A DNA stretch of 64,000 nt from Pseudomonadota bacterium (GCA_016183985.1 JACPDN010000010.1:663822-727821); one strand, 5' to 3'; counted from the stretch's first letter, positions 18,784-31,484 are shown. The notes: a model not told the origin generated them from the sequence alone. Numbers and translations: made by a program.

Positions 18784-19755
18784 ATGCAGTGGCGCGGCGG
18801 TCGCAGAAGTTCCAATGTTTCTGACCAGCGCGGTGCCGGCGGCGGCTTCGGCCCGTTCGGCGGTGGCGGCTTGGGCGGTGGTGGTCTGGGTGGTGGCGGT
18901 TTCGGCCGGGGGCCGCGCATCGGCGGCTTGGGATTGGTCGCCATCGTCGCATTCTTCATCATCGCCAGCCTCATGGGCGTCGACCCGATGGCGATTTTGA
19001 ATGGCAGCGGCAGCAGTGGTAGCGGCGACGTCGTGGGCGACATCCTTTCCGGGCAGTCGAGCTATGAGCAGAATGCCGGCACCGGCACGGGCGATGCGAC
19101 GACCGAAGACGAGCTCAAGGATTTCGTCAGCGTGATCCTTGGCAGCACCGAGGACGTATGGAGCGGGATCTTCGCCCAAGGCAATGGCAGCTACCGTCAG
19201 CCGACCCTGGTTCTCTTCTCGGGCGCCACGCAATCGGCCTGCGGCTATGCGCAATCGGCGATGGGGCCGTTCTATTGCCCGCCGGACGAGAAGGTCTATA
19301 TCGACCTCGATTTCTACCGCGACCTCAGGAGCCGCTTCGAAGCACCCGGCGATTTCGCGCAAGCCTATGTCATCGCCCATGAGGTCGGGCATCATGTGCA
19401 GAACCTGCTCGGCATCGAAAAACAGGTGAGCCGCGCAAGGTCCGGCATGAGCGAGGCGGACGCCAATGCGCTTTCGGTCCGCGTCGAATTGCAGGCCGAT
19501 TGTTTTGCCGGCATCTGGGCACACCAGATCGAGGCTGATGACCAGAATTTGAAGCTGGAAGCCGGCGATATCGAGGAGGGCCTCCAGGCTGCAAGCGCCA
19601 TCGGCGACGACCGCCTGCAATCGCAGGCGACCGGCCGCGTCGTCCCCGACAGCTTCACCCATGGCAGCTCCGCCCAACGCGTGCGCTGGTTCCAACGGGG
19701 TCTCGACACCGGCGACCTGGAAGCCTGCGATACGTTCAACGCGGATAAGCTGTAA
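18784..19755 (+). CDS. Neutral zinc metallopeptidase (YpfJ family)
   Basis: 323 residues from the ATG at 18784 (MQWRGGRRSSNVSDQRG). A Gly-rich stretch (about 18-45) precedes one membrane helix (about 48-66, GLVAIVAFFIIASLMGV). The metalloprotease domain has the zinc site HEVGHH at 199-204 and a distal acidic region ELQADCFAGIWAH. ADANALSVRVELQADC and a C-terminal SFTHGSSAQRVRWFQRG complete the putative neutral zinc metallopeptidase family. It is a membrane-anchored enzyme of unproven substrate. It lies between priA and the atp operon with no obvious functional link. Confidence 0.9.
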   Translation: MQWRGGRRSSNVSDQRGAGGGFGPFGGGGLGGGGLGGGGFGRGPRIGGLGLVAIVAFFIIASLMGVDPMAILNGSGSSGSGDVVGDILSGQSSYEQNAGTGTGDATTEDELKDFVSVILGSTEDVWSGIFAQGNGSYRQPTLVLFSGATQSACGYAQSAMGPFYCPPDEKVYIDLDFYRDLRSRFEAPGDFAQAYVIAHEVGHHVQNLLGIEKQVSRARSGMSEADANALSVRVELQADCFAGIWAHQIEADDQNLKLEAGDIEEGLQAASAIGDDRLQSQATGRVVPDSFTHGSSAQRVRWFQRGLDTGDLEACDTFNADKL

Positions 19756-19827
19756 AGCGACAGCGAGGGTGACGCCAAGTGATGGGCCTCCCTGACAGAT
19801 ACGTTGAAACACGCTAACCTCCGCCCC

Positions 19828-20640
19828 GTGAGTACGCCCCTCGTTTCCATCATCATCGCCGCCCACCAGGCGCAAGGCTTCATCGCCGAGGCCGTCGCTT
19901 CGGCTTGCGCGCAGGAGATGCGCGCTGTCGAGATCATCGTCGCACCGGATGAGCCCGCGGATTACGGGTTCCTTGGCAGCCTCGATCCACGGGTGCGGGT
20001 GCTCGACGGTGTGTCTGTATCCACCGGGCCCGGCCCCGCGCGCAACCGGGCGCTGGCACGAGCGCAAGGGCGCTTCGTTGCGTTGCTCGATGCCGACGAT
20101 CTTCTCTCGCCGAATTATCTCTCGTCGCTGGTGCCGCTCGCGGAGAAGCGTGGCGTCGCCTTTGGCCGCACGCGCATCACGGAGTGGGAGGGGCGCCTCG
20201 TACGCGAGGTGGCGGCGCGAGGTCCGCTGGTTGGCTTTGGCGATTTCGCGACGGCATTTGCCTCGTTCCATGGCATCACACGGCTTGAGGCAGGGCGTGC
20301 CTGGCAAGACGTGCTGGCCGAGGACGTGCTGTTCGACCTTGAATCACTGTCGCTGGGCGGCGGCGACGTGCCGTTCGTGACGGACGCTGTCTATTGCCTG
20401 CGCCAGCGGCCGCAATCGGTGACGCGAGCCGATGCGTTCCTGCAAGGCATCGGCCCCGGTTACGAAGCGCTCATCAAGCGCGTCGCGAATGGCGACACGG
20501 CGATCGTGCCGGCGCATCGCGCGGCGGCGATCGATGTCTGGCGCGCTTGGGCGGCGATGAATGCGCGATACGAAGCGGCGGTTGCTGCTGGCGGCGGCCG
20601 CGACTATCAAGCCTTCGTCGTTGCCTCATCCACTGACTGA
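19828..20640 (+). CDS. Family 2 glycosyltransferase
   Basis: About 270 residues from the GTG at 19828 (VSTPLVSIIIAAH, the usual GT2 beginning); a TTG at 19804 would add eight residues. The GT-A nucleotide-binding fold is shown by SIIIAAHQAQGFI, the GPGPARNRALARAQGRFVALLDADDLLSPNYL block with the metal-binding acidic cluster, and a later acidic segment AEDVLFDLESL. The C-terminal third is less conserved. Donor and acceptor are unknown. It is a lone gene with no polysaccharide cluster around it. Confidence 0.85.
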   Translation: MSTPLVSIIIAAHQAQGFIAEAVASACAQEMRAVEIIVAPDEPADYGFLGSLDPRVRVLDGVSVSTGPGPARNRALARAQGRFVALLDADDLLSPNYLSSLVPLAEKRGVAFGRTRITEWEGRLVREVAARGPLVGFGDFATAFASFHGITRLEAGRAWQDVLAEDVLFDLESLSLGGGDVPFVTDAVYCLRQRPQSVTRADAFLQGIGPGYEALIKRVANGDTAIVPAHRAAAIDVWRAWAAMNARYEAAVAAGGGRDYQAFVVASSTD

Positions 20641-20848
20641 GTAGGTCTGCGGTAATGCGCGCAGAAATATTGATGACCAAGTAATTAACCACGCCAGGCG
20701 CCCCTTTTTGCCAGAACGGCCGCACATTCGCGTGCGCATCTGCCGAATTTGCGCTAACTTTTAGCGATGGGGAATGCCCCGAGCCATGGGGATGGCGGCG
20801 CTTCGACGCGCAGGCATTCAACCGATTTGCTGAGGTTGGGTCGGCAGC

Positions 20849-21991
20849 ATGCAGCTTTTGATCAATGTCGTTCAGGAATTGTCGCTGGCGCGCACACTCG
20901 ACCGCGTCGCGGAGATCGTGCGCCAAGCCGCGCGCAACATGACGTCTGCCGATGGCGCCACCTTCGTGCTGCGCGACGGCGATCAGTGCTTCTACAAGGA
21001 CGAGGATGCGATAGCCTCCCTCTGGAAGGGCAAGCGCTTCCCGATGGAAACCTGCGTCAGCGGCTGGGCGATGCTGAACAAGCGGCCGGCCGTCATTCCC
21101 GATGTCGAAGACGATGCGCGCGTGCCCTATGACGCTTACCGGCCGACCTTCGTCCGCAGCATGGTGATGGTGCCGATCCGCACCCTCGATCCCATCGGCG
21201 CCATCGGCGTCTATTGGGCAAAGCGGCACCAGGCCGACACGCAGCAGGTGCATCTTTTGCAGGCGCTCGCGGATTCGACCTCGATCGCGCTGGAGAATGT
21301 TCGGATCTATGCCGATCTCGAACAGCGCATCCAGCAGCGCACCGAGGAACTCGCCACCGCCAACCGGCATCTCATGAGCGAGATCGAGGAGCGCCAGCGC
21401 GCCGAGGCGGCGATGCGCGAGTTGTCGCTCACCGACGACCTCACCGGCATCTACAACCGGCGCGGCTTCAAGCTGCTGGCCGACAGGGCACTGGAAGCGG
21501 CACGCCGGCGTGGTGCCTATTGCCATCTGCTCTATCTCGATCTCGATGGGCTGAAATTGCTCAACGATGCCGAAGGTCATGCGGCAGGTGATGCGCTGCT
21601 GCTTGAAGCCACCGCCTTGCTGCAGAACGTGTTCCGCAAGACCGACATTCTGGCGCGCCTGGGCGGTGACGAATTCGCCGTGCTGGCGGTCGACAGCAAC
21701 GCATCGTCGAACGAGATCCGCCGCCGCCTGGCGATCGCGCTCACCAACCAGCAGCGCATCGGCGCGCAGCGCCTTCCTGGGCGCCGCCTCGGCACGGGCG
21801 ACATGCGGGCCGCAAGGCTTTCCTTCAGCGTCGGCCATGTCGATGTGGCCCCAGACCAGCGCGAAAGCCTCGAAGCGCTGATCGCCCTCGCCGACAGCCG
21901 CATGTATGCCGAGAAAATGGCGCGGCGGCAGCCCCAATCCGAATCCCAATCCTCGGCTCAAACCCTGGCGGCCGAGGCCAGCACTCACTGA
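20849..21991 (+). CDS. GAF-GGDEF diguanylate cyclase
   Basis: 380 residues; an in-frame stop just upstream fixes the start near 20849. The GAF domain (about 1-155) is the sensor, linked by a coiled coil (about 155-195, LEQRIQQRTEELATANRHL) to a GGDEF domain (about 200-365). The active-site GGDEF is intact at 272-276, and an RKTD inhibitory site lies five residues before it. It should therefore make c-di-GMP and be product-inhibited. No membrane helix is visible, so the ligand is cytosolic. The PilZ protein at 31.5 kb is a possible receiver, and the giant adhesin at 53.4 kb a plausible downstream output, both by inference only. Confidence 0.93.
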   Translation: MQLLINVVQELSLARTLDRVAEIVRQAARNMTSADGATFVLRDGDQCFYKDEDAIASLWKGKRFPMETCVSGWAMLNKRPAVIPDVEDDARVPYDAYRPTFVRSMVMVPIRTLDPIGAIGVYWAKRHQADTQQVHLLQALADSTSIALENVRIYADLEQRIQQRTEELATANRHLMSEIEERQRAEAAMRELSLTDDLTGIYNRRGFKLLADRALEAARRRGAYCHLLYLDLDGLKLLNDAEGHAAGDALLLEATALLQNVFRKTDILARLGGDEFAVLAVDSNASSNEIRRRLAIALTNQQRIGAQRLPGRRLGTGDMRAARLSFSVGHVDVAPDQRESLEALIALADSRMYAEKMARRQPQSESQSSAQTLAAEASTH

Positions 21992-22071
21992 TATCCATCC
22001 GACACCGTTGTGCAACTTGCCAGGCGGCATTTGTTCCTGTATTGTTCCAGCTTCACTGGATCAGGTGGGAC

Positions 22072-22749
22072 ATGCTGAAGCTCTATGTCGGGCCGTTGAG
22101 CCTGTTTTCGCGGAAGGTCGAGATCGCGCTCCGGGAAAAGGGCATCGCCTACGAGCGCGAATTCGTGGCCTTCACCCAGGAACGGGGATATGAGCCAAAA
22201 CATCCGGCGGTCCTCGCTCATAACCCGAAGCACCAGGTGCCGGTCCTGATCGATGGCGATCTCGCCCTCTTCGATTCGACCGTGATCCTTGAATATCTCG
22301 ACGAGCTTTGCCCGGAACCGCCGCTCTACCCGGCAACGCCGCAGGACCGCGTCCGCTGCCGATTGCTCGAGCTGGATGCCGATGAGATCCTTTTTGCTCC
22401 GGTGCGCAACCTGCTCTTCCGGACCGAGCCGCCGCATGCCGATGCCCATACGCATGCCGCCCGGGTTGCCGCCGGGAAGGCGGCGGAAGGGGCGATTTCC
22501 GCCCGCTTTGCCGAGCTCGATGCCAGGCTGCGCCATGACGATTTCTTCTGCGGCGCCCTCTCGGTCGCCGATATCGGGCTGTTCATGACCGTGCTCTTCA
22601 TCCAGCGCCTGGGCGGACCAAAGCTCGATTCCCATGCGAACCTCGCCCGCTGGTACCGGGGCCTGCTGGCGCGGCCCGCTTTTTCGCAGGCTGCTGCGGA
22701 AATCGCGGCGGCGGATCGGGAATTGTCCCCGGCTCTCGCCGCCGGCTAA
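22072..22749 (+). CDS. Glutathione S-transferase family protein
   Basis: 225 residues from the ATG at 22072. The thioredoxin-like N-terminal domain has LYVGPLSLFSRKVEIALREKGIAYE, the cis-Pro strand HQVPVLIDGD, and the Ser-containing FDSTVILEYLDE glutathione site. The helical C-terminal domain has the N-capping motif LSVADIGLFM. The substrate is unknown. It is the first of three GST-type genes in the window. Confidence 0.9.
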   Translation: MLKLYVGPLSLFSRKVEIALREKGIAYEREFVAFTQERGYEPKHPAVLAHNPKHQVPVLIDGDLALFDSTVILEYLDELCPEPPLYPATPQDRVRCRLLELDADEILFAPVRNLLFRTEPPHADAHTHAARVAAGKAAEGAISARFAELDARLRHDDFFCGALSVADIGLFMTVLFIQRLGGPKLDSHANLARWYRGLLARPAFSQAAAEIAAADRELSPALAAG

Positions 22750-22883
22750 AGTGTTAACGCCAGCCCCTGCGATTTGAGACTGCGGCATCTTTCGCCGATA
22801 ATCTTTCGACGCCCCCAGAAGCGCCGAATTATCGGCCAAATTCAGCTACTTGGCGATTCGAGGCAGCGGCGATCCAGGGCCTG

Positions 22884-22912
22884 TTGATTAGCCCGAAACC
22901 ATGTGTTACTAA
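22884..22912 (+). promoter_or_regulatory. Candidate promoter of the atp operon
   Basis: TTGATT (22884-22889), a 17-base spacer and TACTAA (22907-22912) fit a sigma-70-type promoter. It is about 125 bases before atpH in the gene-free stretch 22750-23037. Nothing else in the stretch looks stronger. Confidence 0.4.
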
Positions 22913-23037
22913 CCCGCCGCCTGTCGCAGCGCGGAAAGCTGCTGCGAGGGGCCGGTTGAGTTTGTGTCGGCACCGCATGTGCCCAAGAATTTCTCCGTAA
23001 AATCAATTATTTAAGACCAGGGATGGGGGCAGAAATC

Positions 23038-25142
<2,105 letters not shown>

Positions 25143-25184
25143 TCTGGGCCTTCGCGTAACTCAAGTCGTTGAGAAGGGGCAGCA

Positions 25185-26066
25185 ATGCCGAGCCTTAAGG
25201 ACCTGAAGGTCCGCATCAACAGCACCAAGAACACGCAGAAGATCACCTCTGCGATGAAGATGGTGTCTGCGGCCAAACTGCGCCGCGCGCAGGAGCAGGC
25301 GGAAGCCGCGAGGCCCTATGCCGAGCGCATGGAGAAGGTGCTGGGCGCCTTGGCGGCCTCGATGGCGGGCAAGGACAACGCGCCGGCGCTCCTTGGCGGC
25401 ACGGGTCGCAACCAGGTTCACCTCGTGGTCGTCATGACCTCCGATCGTGGCCTCTGCGGTGCGTTCAACTCGTCGATCACGCGCCAGGCGCGCAAGACGG
25501 CGCGCGACCTCCGGGCCGCCGGCAAGACGGTGAAAATCCTCACCGTCGGCCGCAAGGCCAAGGACCAAATGAAGCGCGAGTTTGCTGAGCAGATCGTTGC
25601 TTCGTTCGAGGAAATTGCCCGTCCGCGCATCACTTTCGAGACGGCCGAGAAGATCGCGATCCAGATCCGCAACATGTTTGCAGCGGGCGAGTTCGACGTT
25701 TGCACCGTGGTCTACAACAAGTTCAAATCGGCGATTGCGCAGATCGTCACCGTGCAGCAGCTCATTCCGTTCGCGAATGCCGTTGCCAACGAAAACAATG
25801 CCGGCCCGGCAGCGCTCTATGAATACGAGCCGAGCGAAGAAGCGATCCTCACGGATCTGCTGCCGCGCAACATCTCGATGCAGGTCTATCGTGCGCTGCT
25901 GGAAAATTCCGCCTCGGAACACGGCGCGCGCATGACCGCCATGGACAATGCGACCCGCAATGCGGGCGACATGATCAACAAGCTGACCATCAATTACAAC
26001 CGGACCCGCCAGGCGAACATCACCAAGGAGCTGATCGAAATCATCTCCGGCGCTGAAGCTGTTTAA
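25185..26066 (+). CDS. atpG: ATP synthase F1, gamma subunit
   Basis: 293 residues. The terminal helices that make the rotating central shaft are conserved: [27 protein letters not shown] at the start, and [36 protein letters not shown] at the end. The Rossmann-like middle contains [13 protein letters not shown]. It has the expected length and position, 42 bases after atpA, with a GAGAAGGGG ribosome site. Confidence 0.97.
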   Translation: MPSLKDLKVRINSTKNTQKITSAMKMVSAAKLRRAQEQAEAARPYAERMEKVLGALAASMAGKDNAPALLGGTGRNQVHLVVVMTSDRGLCGAFNSSITRQARKTARDLRAAGKTVKILTVGRKAKDQMKREFAEQIVASFEEIARPRITFETAEKIAIQIRNMFAAGEFDVCTVVYNKFKSAIAQIVTVQQLIPFANAVANENNAGPAALYEYEPSEEAILTDLLPRNISMQVYRALLENSASEHGARMTAMDNATRNAGDMINKLTINYNRTRQANITKELIEIISGAEAV

Positions 26067-26103
26067 CCTGGGCTGTCTAATCCGGAATACGGGATCGTTT
26101 TAA

Positions 26104-27537
<1,434 letters not shown>

Positions 27538-27555
27538 GGAATACCAGGGGCACCG

Positions 27556-28002
27556 ATGGCACAAACCAGCGGCGCCCCTGTTGAGATTGCGAAACCGGCC
27601 CCGCTTTGGCCGGTTTCCGTCAAAGGGGTTCTCTTTGTCGGCCGCGAGATCGTTCTTCTGAAGAACGAGCGCGACGAGTGGGAACTACCGGGCGGCCGGC
27701 TCGAAGCCGGCGAGGAACCAGGCCCTTGTCTCATCCGCGAAATTTCGGAGGAGTTAGGGGTCGATGTGAAGCTGGGTGACCTCCTCGATTGCTGGCGCTA
27801 TCCGGTGCTGCCGAACAAGGAAGTCCTCATCGTCACATTCGGGGTGCAGCCTCTGCCATCTGCGGAATTGCACCTCAGTCACGAACACAAGGCCTTGGGG
27901 CGCTTTCCGATCGCTGAGATCGCGGGCCTCCCGATGCCGGAAGGCTATCGGCGCAGTATCCGCGATTGGGCGCGCCGGCTTGGTCCCCGGTTAGGTCGTT
28001 GA
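27556..28002 (+). CDS. NUDIX hydrolase inserted in the atp operon
   Basis: 148 residues. The Nudix box is perfect from about residue 47: G-x5-E-x7-REISEELGV, with the metal-binding Glu pair intact. The enzyme should hydrolyse a nucleoside diphosphate linked to some moiety; the substrate is not predictable. It sits between atpD (18 bases before) and atpC (19 bases after) in the same direction, so it is almost certainly co-transcribed with the ATP synthase genes. Its base composition matches its neighbours. Confidence 0.92.
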   Translation: MAQTSGAPVEIAKPAPLWPVSVKGVLFVGREIVLLKNERDEWELPGGRLEAGEEPGPCLIREISEELGVDVKLGDLLDCWRYPVLPNKEVLIVTFGVQPLPSAELHLSHEHKALGRFPIAEIAGLPMPEGYRRSIRDWARRLGPRLGR

Positions 28003-28021
28003 CATCTAAGAAGGGTGGAAC

Positions 28022-28435
28022 ATGGCGGATCAGGTGCATTTCGAGCTCGTCTCGCCGGAACGGCTGCTGTTCTCGGCCAATGTGAGCGAAATCGTCATCC
28101 CGGGCACCGAGGGTGACTTCGCGGTCCTGCCCGGACACTCCAACCTCATCTCGACCATCCGTCCGGGTGTCATCCATGTTATGGAAGGTACCCAGATCAC
28201 GGACCGCATCTTTGTCGAAGGTGGCTTTGCCGAAGTGAACGACAAGGGTTGCACGGTTCTGGCCGAGCGGGCGCAGAAGGTCGACGAGATCGACCGCCGC
28301 CTCGCCGAGCAGGCGCTCTCCGATGCCCGCGAAGATGTCGAAGATGCCAAGAACGATCTCGACCGCAATGCGGCGCAGAATGCCGTGGCGATCGCGGAAG
28401 CGCGGCTCCACGCCCTTGAAGGCAGCGTCTACTAA
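28022..28435 (+). CDS. atpC: ATP synthase F1, epsilon subunit
   Basis: 137 residues. An N-terminal beta-sandwich (VHFELVSPERLLFSANVSEIVIPGTEGDFAVLPGHSNLISTIRPG) is followed by the C-terminal helical hairpin (about 90-135). It couples the rotor and inhibits hydrolysis. Last gene of the F1 operon; the F0 genes are not in the window, as is usual in alphaproteobacteria. Confidence 0.96.
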   Translation: MADQVHFELVSPERLLFSANVSEIVIPGTEGDFAVLPGHSNLISTIRPGVIHVMEGTQITDRIFVEGGFAEVNDKGCTVLAERAQKVDEIDRRLAEQALSDAREDVEDAKNDLDRNAAQNAVAIAEARLHALEGSVY

Positions 28436-28511
28436 GTTGGTTTAGAAGCGCGGCGTGGGACAGCGCCGCTGGCGGGGAAACTGAGATTTAACGCGGGAGC
28501 AGCGGCCGGTC

Positions 28512-29327
28512 ATGGCGCATTGGACCCTCGATCAGATTCCTTGGGCTGAATTCGACGCGCACAGGGTCGATCCCGACATCGTCAAGCTCGTCAAGGCGGC
28601 CGCCTTGGTCGAGTATAACGGCGGCGACTACGCCACTTATCTCAATAACGTGTTTCATGATGATGACGGCTTCCGGGCCGTGGCCGGCGATTGGTCGCTG
28701 GAGGAAGTGCAGCATGGCGCAGCACTGGCGCGCTGGGCGAAGCTTGCCGACCCCAGCTTCGATTTCGATGCCGCCTTCAAGCGCTTCACCGATGGGTTCA
28801 AGATTCCCATCGACGTGAATGCTTCGGTGCGCGGCAGCCGCTGCGGCGAGTTGGTGGCGCGCTGCATCGTCGAAACCGGCACCTCATCCTATTATACCGC
28901 CCTGGCCGAAGCCTGCGCTGAGCCGGTTCTGAAGAATATCTGCCGCCGGATCGCCGCCGATGAACTGCGGCACTACAAGCTCTTCTACACGCATCTCAAC
29001 CGCTATCTGGCGCAAGAAGGTCTCGGCGCCTGGGGCCGCTTCAAGGTGGCGATGTCGCGCATCACCGAATCGGAAGACGATGAACTGGCCTTTGCCTATT
29101 ACGCCGCCAACCACGCCGACGAGCCCTATGAGCGCAAGCGCTTCTCGTCGGCCTATGCCAAGCGTGCCTATGCCCACTATCAGCCACCCCATATCCAGCG
29201 CGGCATCGCCATGGTCCTGAAGGCGGCCGGCCTCAACCCGCAAGGGCTGCTGCACAAGCCGCTCTCCCATTTCGCCATCTGGTTCATGCGCCGCCGTGTG
29301 GCGAAGCTGTCGGCTTCCGGGGCATGA
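28512..29327 (+). CDS. Ferritin-like di-iron carboxylate protein
   Basis: 271 residues. The four-helix di-metal pattern is complete: Glu34, Glu65-x-x-His68, Glu121 and Glu151-x-x-His154 (EEVQH and DELRH motifs). This places it in the ferritin-like superfamily with acyl-ACP desaturases and related oxidases. The first 10 residues are short and without signal, so the protein is cytosolic. The C-terminus is basic (FMRRRVAKL). The start has a GGGAG ribosome site. It follows atpC by 76 bases in the same direction and could be read from the atp transcript. The substrate is unknown. Confidence 0.82.
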   Translation: MAHWTLDQIPWAEFDAHRVDPDIVKLVKAAALVEYNGGDYATYLNNVFHDDDGFRAVAGDWSLEEVQHGAALARWAKLADPSFDFDAAFKRFTDGFKIPIDVNASVRGSRCGELVARCIVETGTSSYYTALAEACAEPVLKNICRRIAADELRHYKLFYTHLNRYLAQEGLGAWGRFKVAMSRITESEDDELAFAYYAANHADEPYERKRFSSAYAKRAYAHYQPPHIQRGIAMVLKAAGLNPQGLLHKPLSHFAIWFMRRRVAKLSASGA

Positions 29328-29336
29328 CGATGAGAG

Positions 29337-29990
29337 TTAGACACGCTCGGCGGCGAAACGCGTGGTTGCGACGCTAGGTAGCGCCTGCATCCGCTCCCAC
29401 CAATCCTGCAAATGCGCCTGTTCCTGCAGCAACGTCCGGCCTTCCGCGGCGACACAGCCATAGGCCAGCATTGGCAGCAGGTGCAGGTCGGCGAGCGAGA
29501 GCGACTCTCCCAGTAGCCATGGCCCGTCGCTGGCCAGATCGTCGAGGGCTTTGAGCGCCAGCCGGGCCTTCATCATGGCCTTGGCGAGTGCCGCCACATC
29601 GGCTGGCTTTCCCGCTTTCGCAGCATCATCCAGCGCGACATAGAGACCCCAAACAAGCGGCCGATAGAGATAGCTGTCCATGACGCCGATCATCTGCATC
29701 ATCCGCGCCCGAGCACGCACGTCGGAAGGCTGCAAGGCAGGGCCGGAAAAGGCCTCGTCGATATAGCGTGTGATGGCGGCGGTCTCATAGAGCGTGAAGT
29801 CGCCGTGGCGCAGTGTCGGAATGCGCCCGAAGGGATGCAGCTTCAGATAGGCGGCGTCGCCGGCATGGTCGCCAAAAATGTCGATCTCAAGCGGATCAAA
29901 GGCAACGCCCTTTTCGATGAGCGCCAATCGCGCGATGCGGACGTAGACGCTGTAGCTGGCGCCTAGAAGCTGTGGGTTAGCTGCGCTCAT
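29337..29990 (-). CDS. Glutathione S-transferase family protein
   Basis: 217 residues. The N-terminal domain begins PQLLGASYSVYVRIARLALIEKGVAFDPLEIDIF; the glutathione site is FGRIPTLRHGDFTLYETAAITRYIDE. The C-terminal helical domain carries LSLADLHLLPML. It overlaps the end of the preceding DUF599 gene by 14 bases, suggesting one transcript with the two membrane proteins upstream. Confidence 0.88.
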   Translation of the reverse strand: MSAANPQLLGASYSVYVRIARLALIEKGVAFDPLEIDIFGDHAGDAAYLKLHPFGRIPTLRHGDFTLYETAAITRYIDEAFSGPALQPSDVRARARMMQMIGVMDSYLYRPLVWGLYVALDDAAKAGKPADVAALAKAMMKARLALKALDDLASDGPWLLGESLSLADLHLLPMLAYGCVAAEGRTLLQEQAHLQDWWERMQALPSVATTRFAAERV

Positions 29991-30708
29991 TTCGGTTCAG
30001 TTCTTCCGGGCGGCCCAGTTCTTCCGGTGGATTGAGCTCGACGAAGCGCCTGATCGCCACGTGGCTGTGGCTGTAGACTTGCCGGCGCAGCAGCACGACG
30101 AGGATCCCGAAGATCGCGGCGATGAAGGCCAGCGGATCTACCAGCCAGGCGATCCAGGCAAGACCGAAATAATAGCAGCGGATGCCGCCGCCAAAAGCCG
30201 TGAGCGCGCTGGTATAAACGATCGCCATCTGGTCGGCGAGTTCGAGGCGATGCGGGTAATCGTTCTTCGCGAGCGGTGCGGCACCGATCAAGGCGCAGCA
30301 GTAATTGTATTGCCGGAGCGCCCAGGTGAATCGGAAGAAGCCATAGACGAAAATGGCGATGAGCCCGATGAGCTTCAGCTGAAAGATCGTGGCGGTGCTG
30401 TGGGCGACGAAGGTCCAGCCGCCGAGCACGGCTTGTGCATCCTCGGCCTTCCCCAGCACACCGAGGAGGCCGGCGACGACCAGGATGGTGGCCGAGCTGA
30501 AGAAGGACATCGAATTCACGGTATGTCCGGTCAAGGCGGCATCGACGATGCGGTCCGGCCGTTCCATCAGGCGCTGCATCCAGACGCGCCGGGTCTGGTG
30601 CATCAATGCGTTCACATTCTTGCCGCGCCCCACAATTTGCGCGATGCGCTGATAGCCAAAGAAGATCGTCAGGAAAAATCCCAACCCGATGAAATCGAGT
30701 AGCGTCAT
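29977..30708 (-). CDS. DUF599 membrane protein (second of a tandem pair)
   Basis: 243 residues from the ATG at 30708 (MTLLDFIGLGFFL). Four or five hydrophobic segments are visible: about 3-19, 75-92, 110-133, and 185-230. The DUF599 pattern includes NALMHQTRRVWMQRLMERPDRIVDAALTGHTVNSMSFFSSATIL and ALRQYNYCCALIGAAP. It shares this layout with the next gene upstream, only 10 bases away. The function of the family is unknown. Confidence 0.88.
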   Translation of the reverse strand: MTLLDFIGLGFFLTIFFGYQRIAQIVGRGKNVNALMHQTRRVWMQRLMERPDRIVDAALTGHTVNSMSFFSSATILVVAGLLGVLGKAEDAQAVLGGWTFVAHSTATIFQLKLIGLIAIFVYGFFRFTWALRQYNYCCALIGAAPLAKNDYPHRLELADQMAIVYTSALTAFGGGIRCYYFGLAWIAWLVDPLAFIAAIFGILVVLLRRQVYSHSHVAIRRFVELNPPEELGRPEELNRNERS

Positions 30709-30718
30709 CCGCCCGCCC

Positions 30719-31438
30719 TCATCGACCCGTCGCCTCATAATACTCGGCAACGCTTGCCTGGCTGCGGCTCTTCACCTGCCGTTTCAACAGAACCAGCACG
30801 ACGATGCCGGTGGCGGCAATGAAGGCAAATGGATGAATGAACCAGGCCAGCCAGGCCATGGAAAAGTAGTAGGCGCGTATGCCGCCGTTGAAGCTGGTGG
30901 CCGCCAGCGACATGACGCGTGCCGAATGATCGGCAAAGCGGTCGCGCGCGGCGCCCTCCACCGGCGGCAAGGGTGCGGCCCCGATCAGCGTGCAGACGAA
31001 ATTGAACTGCCGCAGCGCCCAGGTGAATTTATAGAAGCCGATGATGAAGAGGCCGATGAGGCCCAGCACCTTCAATTCGAACATCAGCTCGGATGACACG
31101 ACCGTGAAGCCGAAGGACTGGATCACGGCATGGGCGTCGCCGGCACGCCCCAGAACGCCGAGCAGGCCGGCGATGATCAGCATCGAGGTCGAGGCGAAGA
31201 AGGTCGTCGAGGCCACCGAATGGCCGGTCAGCGACGAATCCAGAATCCGCTCCGGCCGGTCCAGCATGCGGCGCATCCACAGGCGCCGCAATTGGTGCAT
31301 CATCTGGTTGAGGTTTCCGGGCGTCACGTCGTCGGAAGGCAGTTTATCGGCAAAGCGACCATAGACGAACCACAGCACCAGCATCCACGCGATAGCCAGC
31401 GCGTCCATCCAGCTGCCATCCAACCAAGGTATGGTCAT
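30719..31438 (-). CDS. DUF599 membrane protein (first of a tandem pair)
   Basis: 239 residues from the ATG at 31438 (MTIPWLDGSWMDALAIAW). It is paralogous to the 29977-30708 gene: LNQMMHQLRRLWMRRMLDRPERILDSSLTGHSVASTTFFASTSMLIIAGLLGVLGRAGDA and ALRQFNFVCTLIGAAP align almost without gaps. Predicted to be an inner-membrane protein. The pair looks like an old local duplication retained in one transcript with the GST gene. Function unknown. Confidence 0.88.
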   Translation of the reverse strand: MTIPWLDGSWMDALAIAWMLVLWFVYGRFADKLPSDDVTPGNLNQMMHQLRRLWMRRMLDRPERILDSSLTGHSVASTTFFASTSMLIIAGLLGVLGRAGDAHAVIQSFGFTVVSSELMFELKVLGLIGLFIIGFYKFTWALRQFNFVCTLIGAAPLPPVEGAARDRFADHSARVMSLAATSFNGGIRAYYFSMAWLAWFIHPFAFIAATGIVVLVLLKRQVKSRSQASVAEYYEATGR

Positions 31439-31484
31439 CAAGATTCCGTCTTCAAAAAAATGATCAAATCTCAGGCCTGGTTGC

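Noticed and set aside
18757..20307. A 516-codon minus-strand frame across the zinc protease and glycosyltransferase
   Set aside because: Shadow of two genes with clear family motifs on the plus strand; the translation has no domain.
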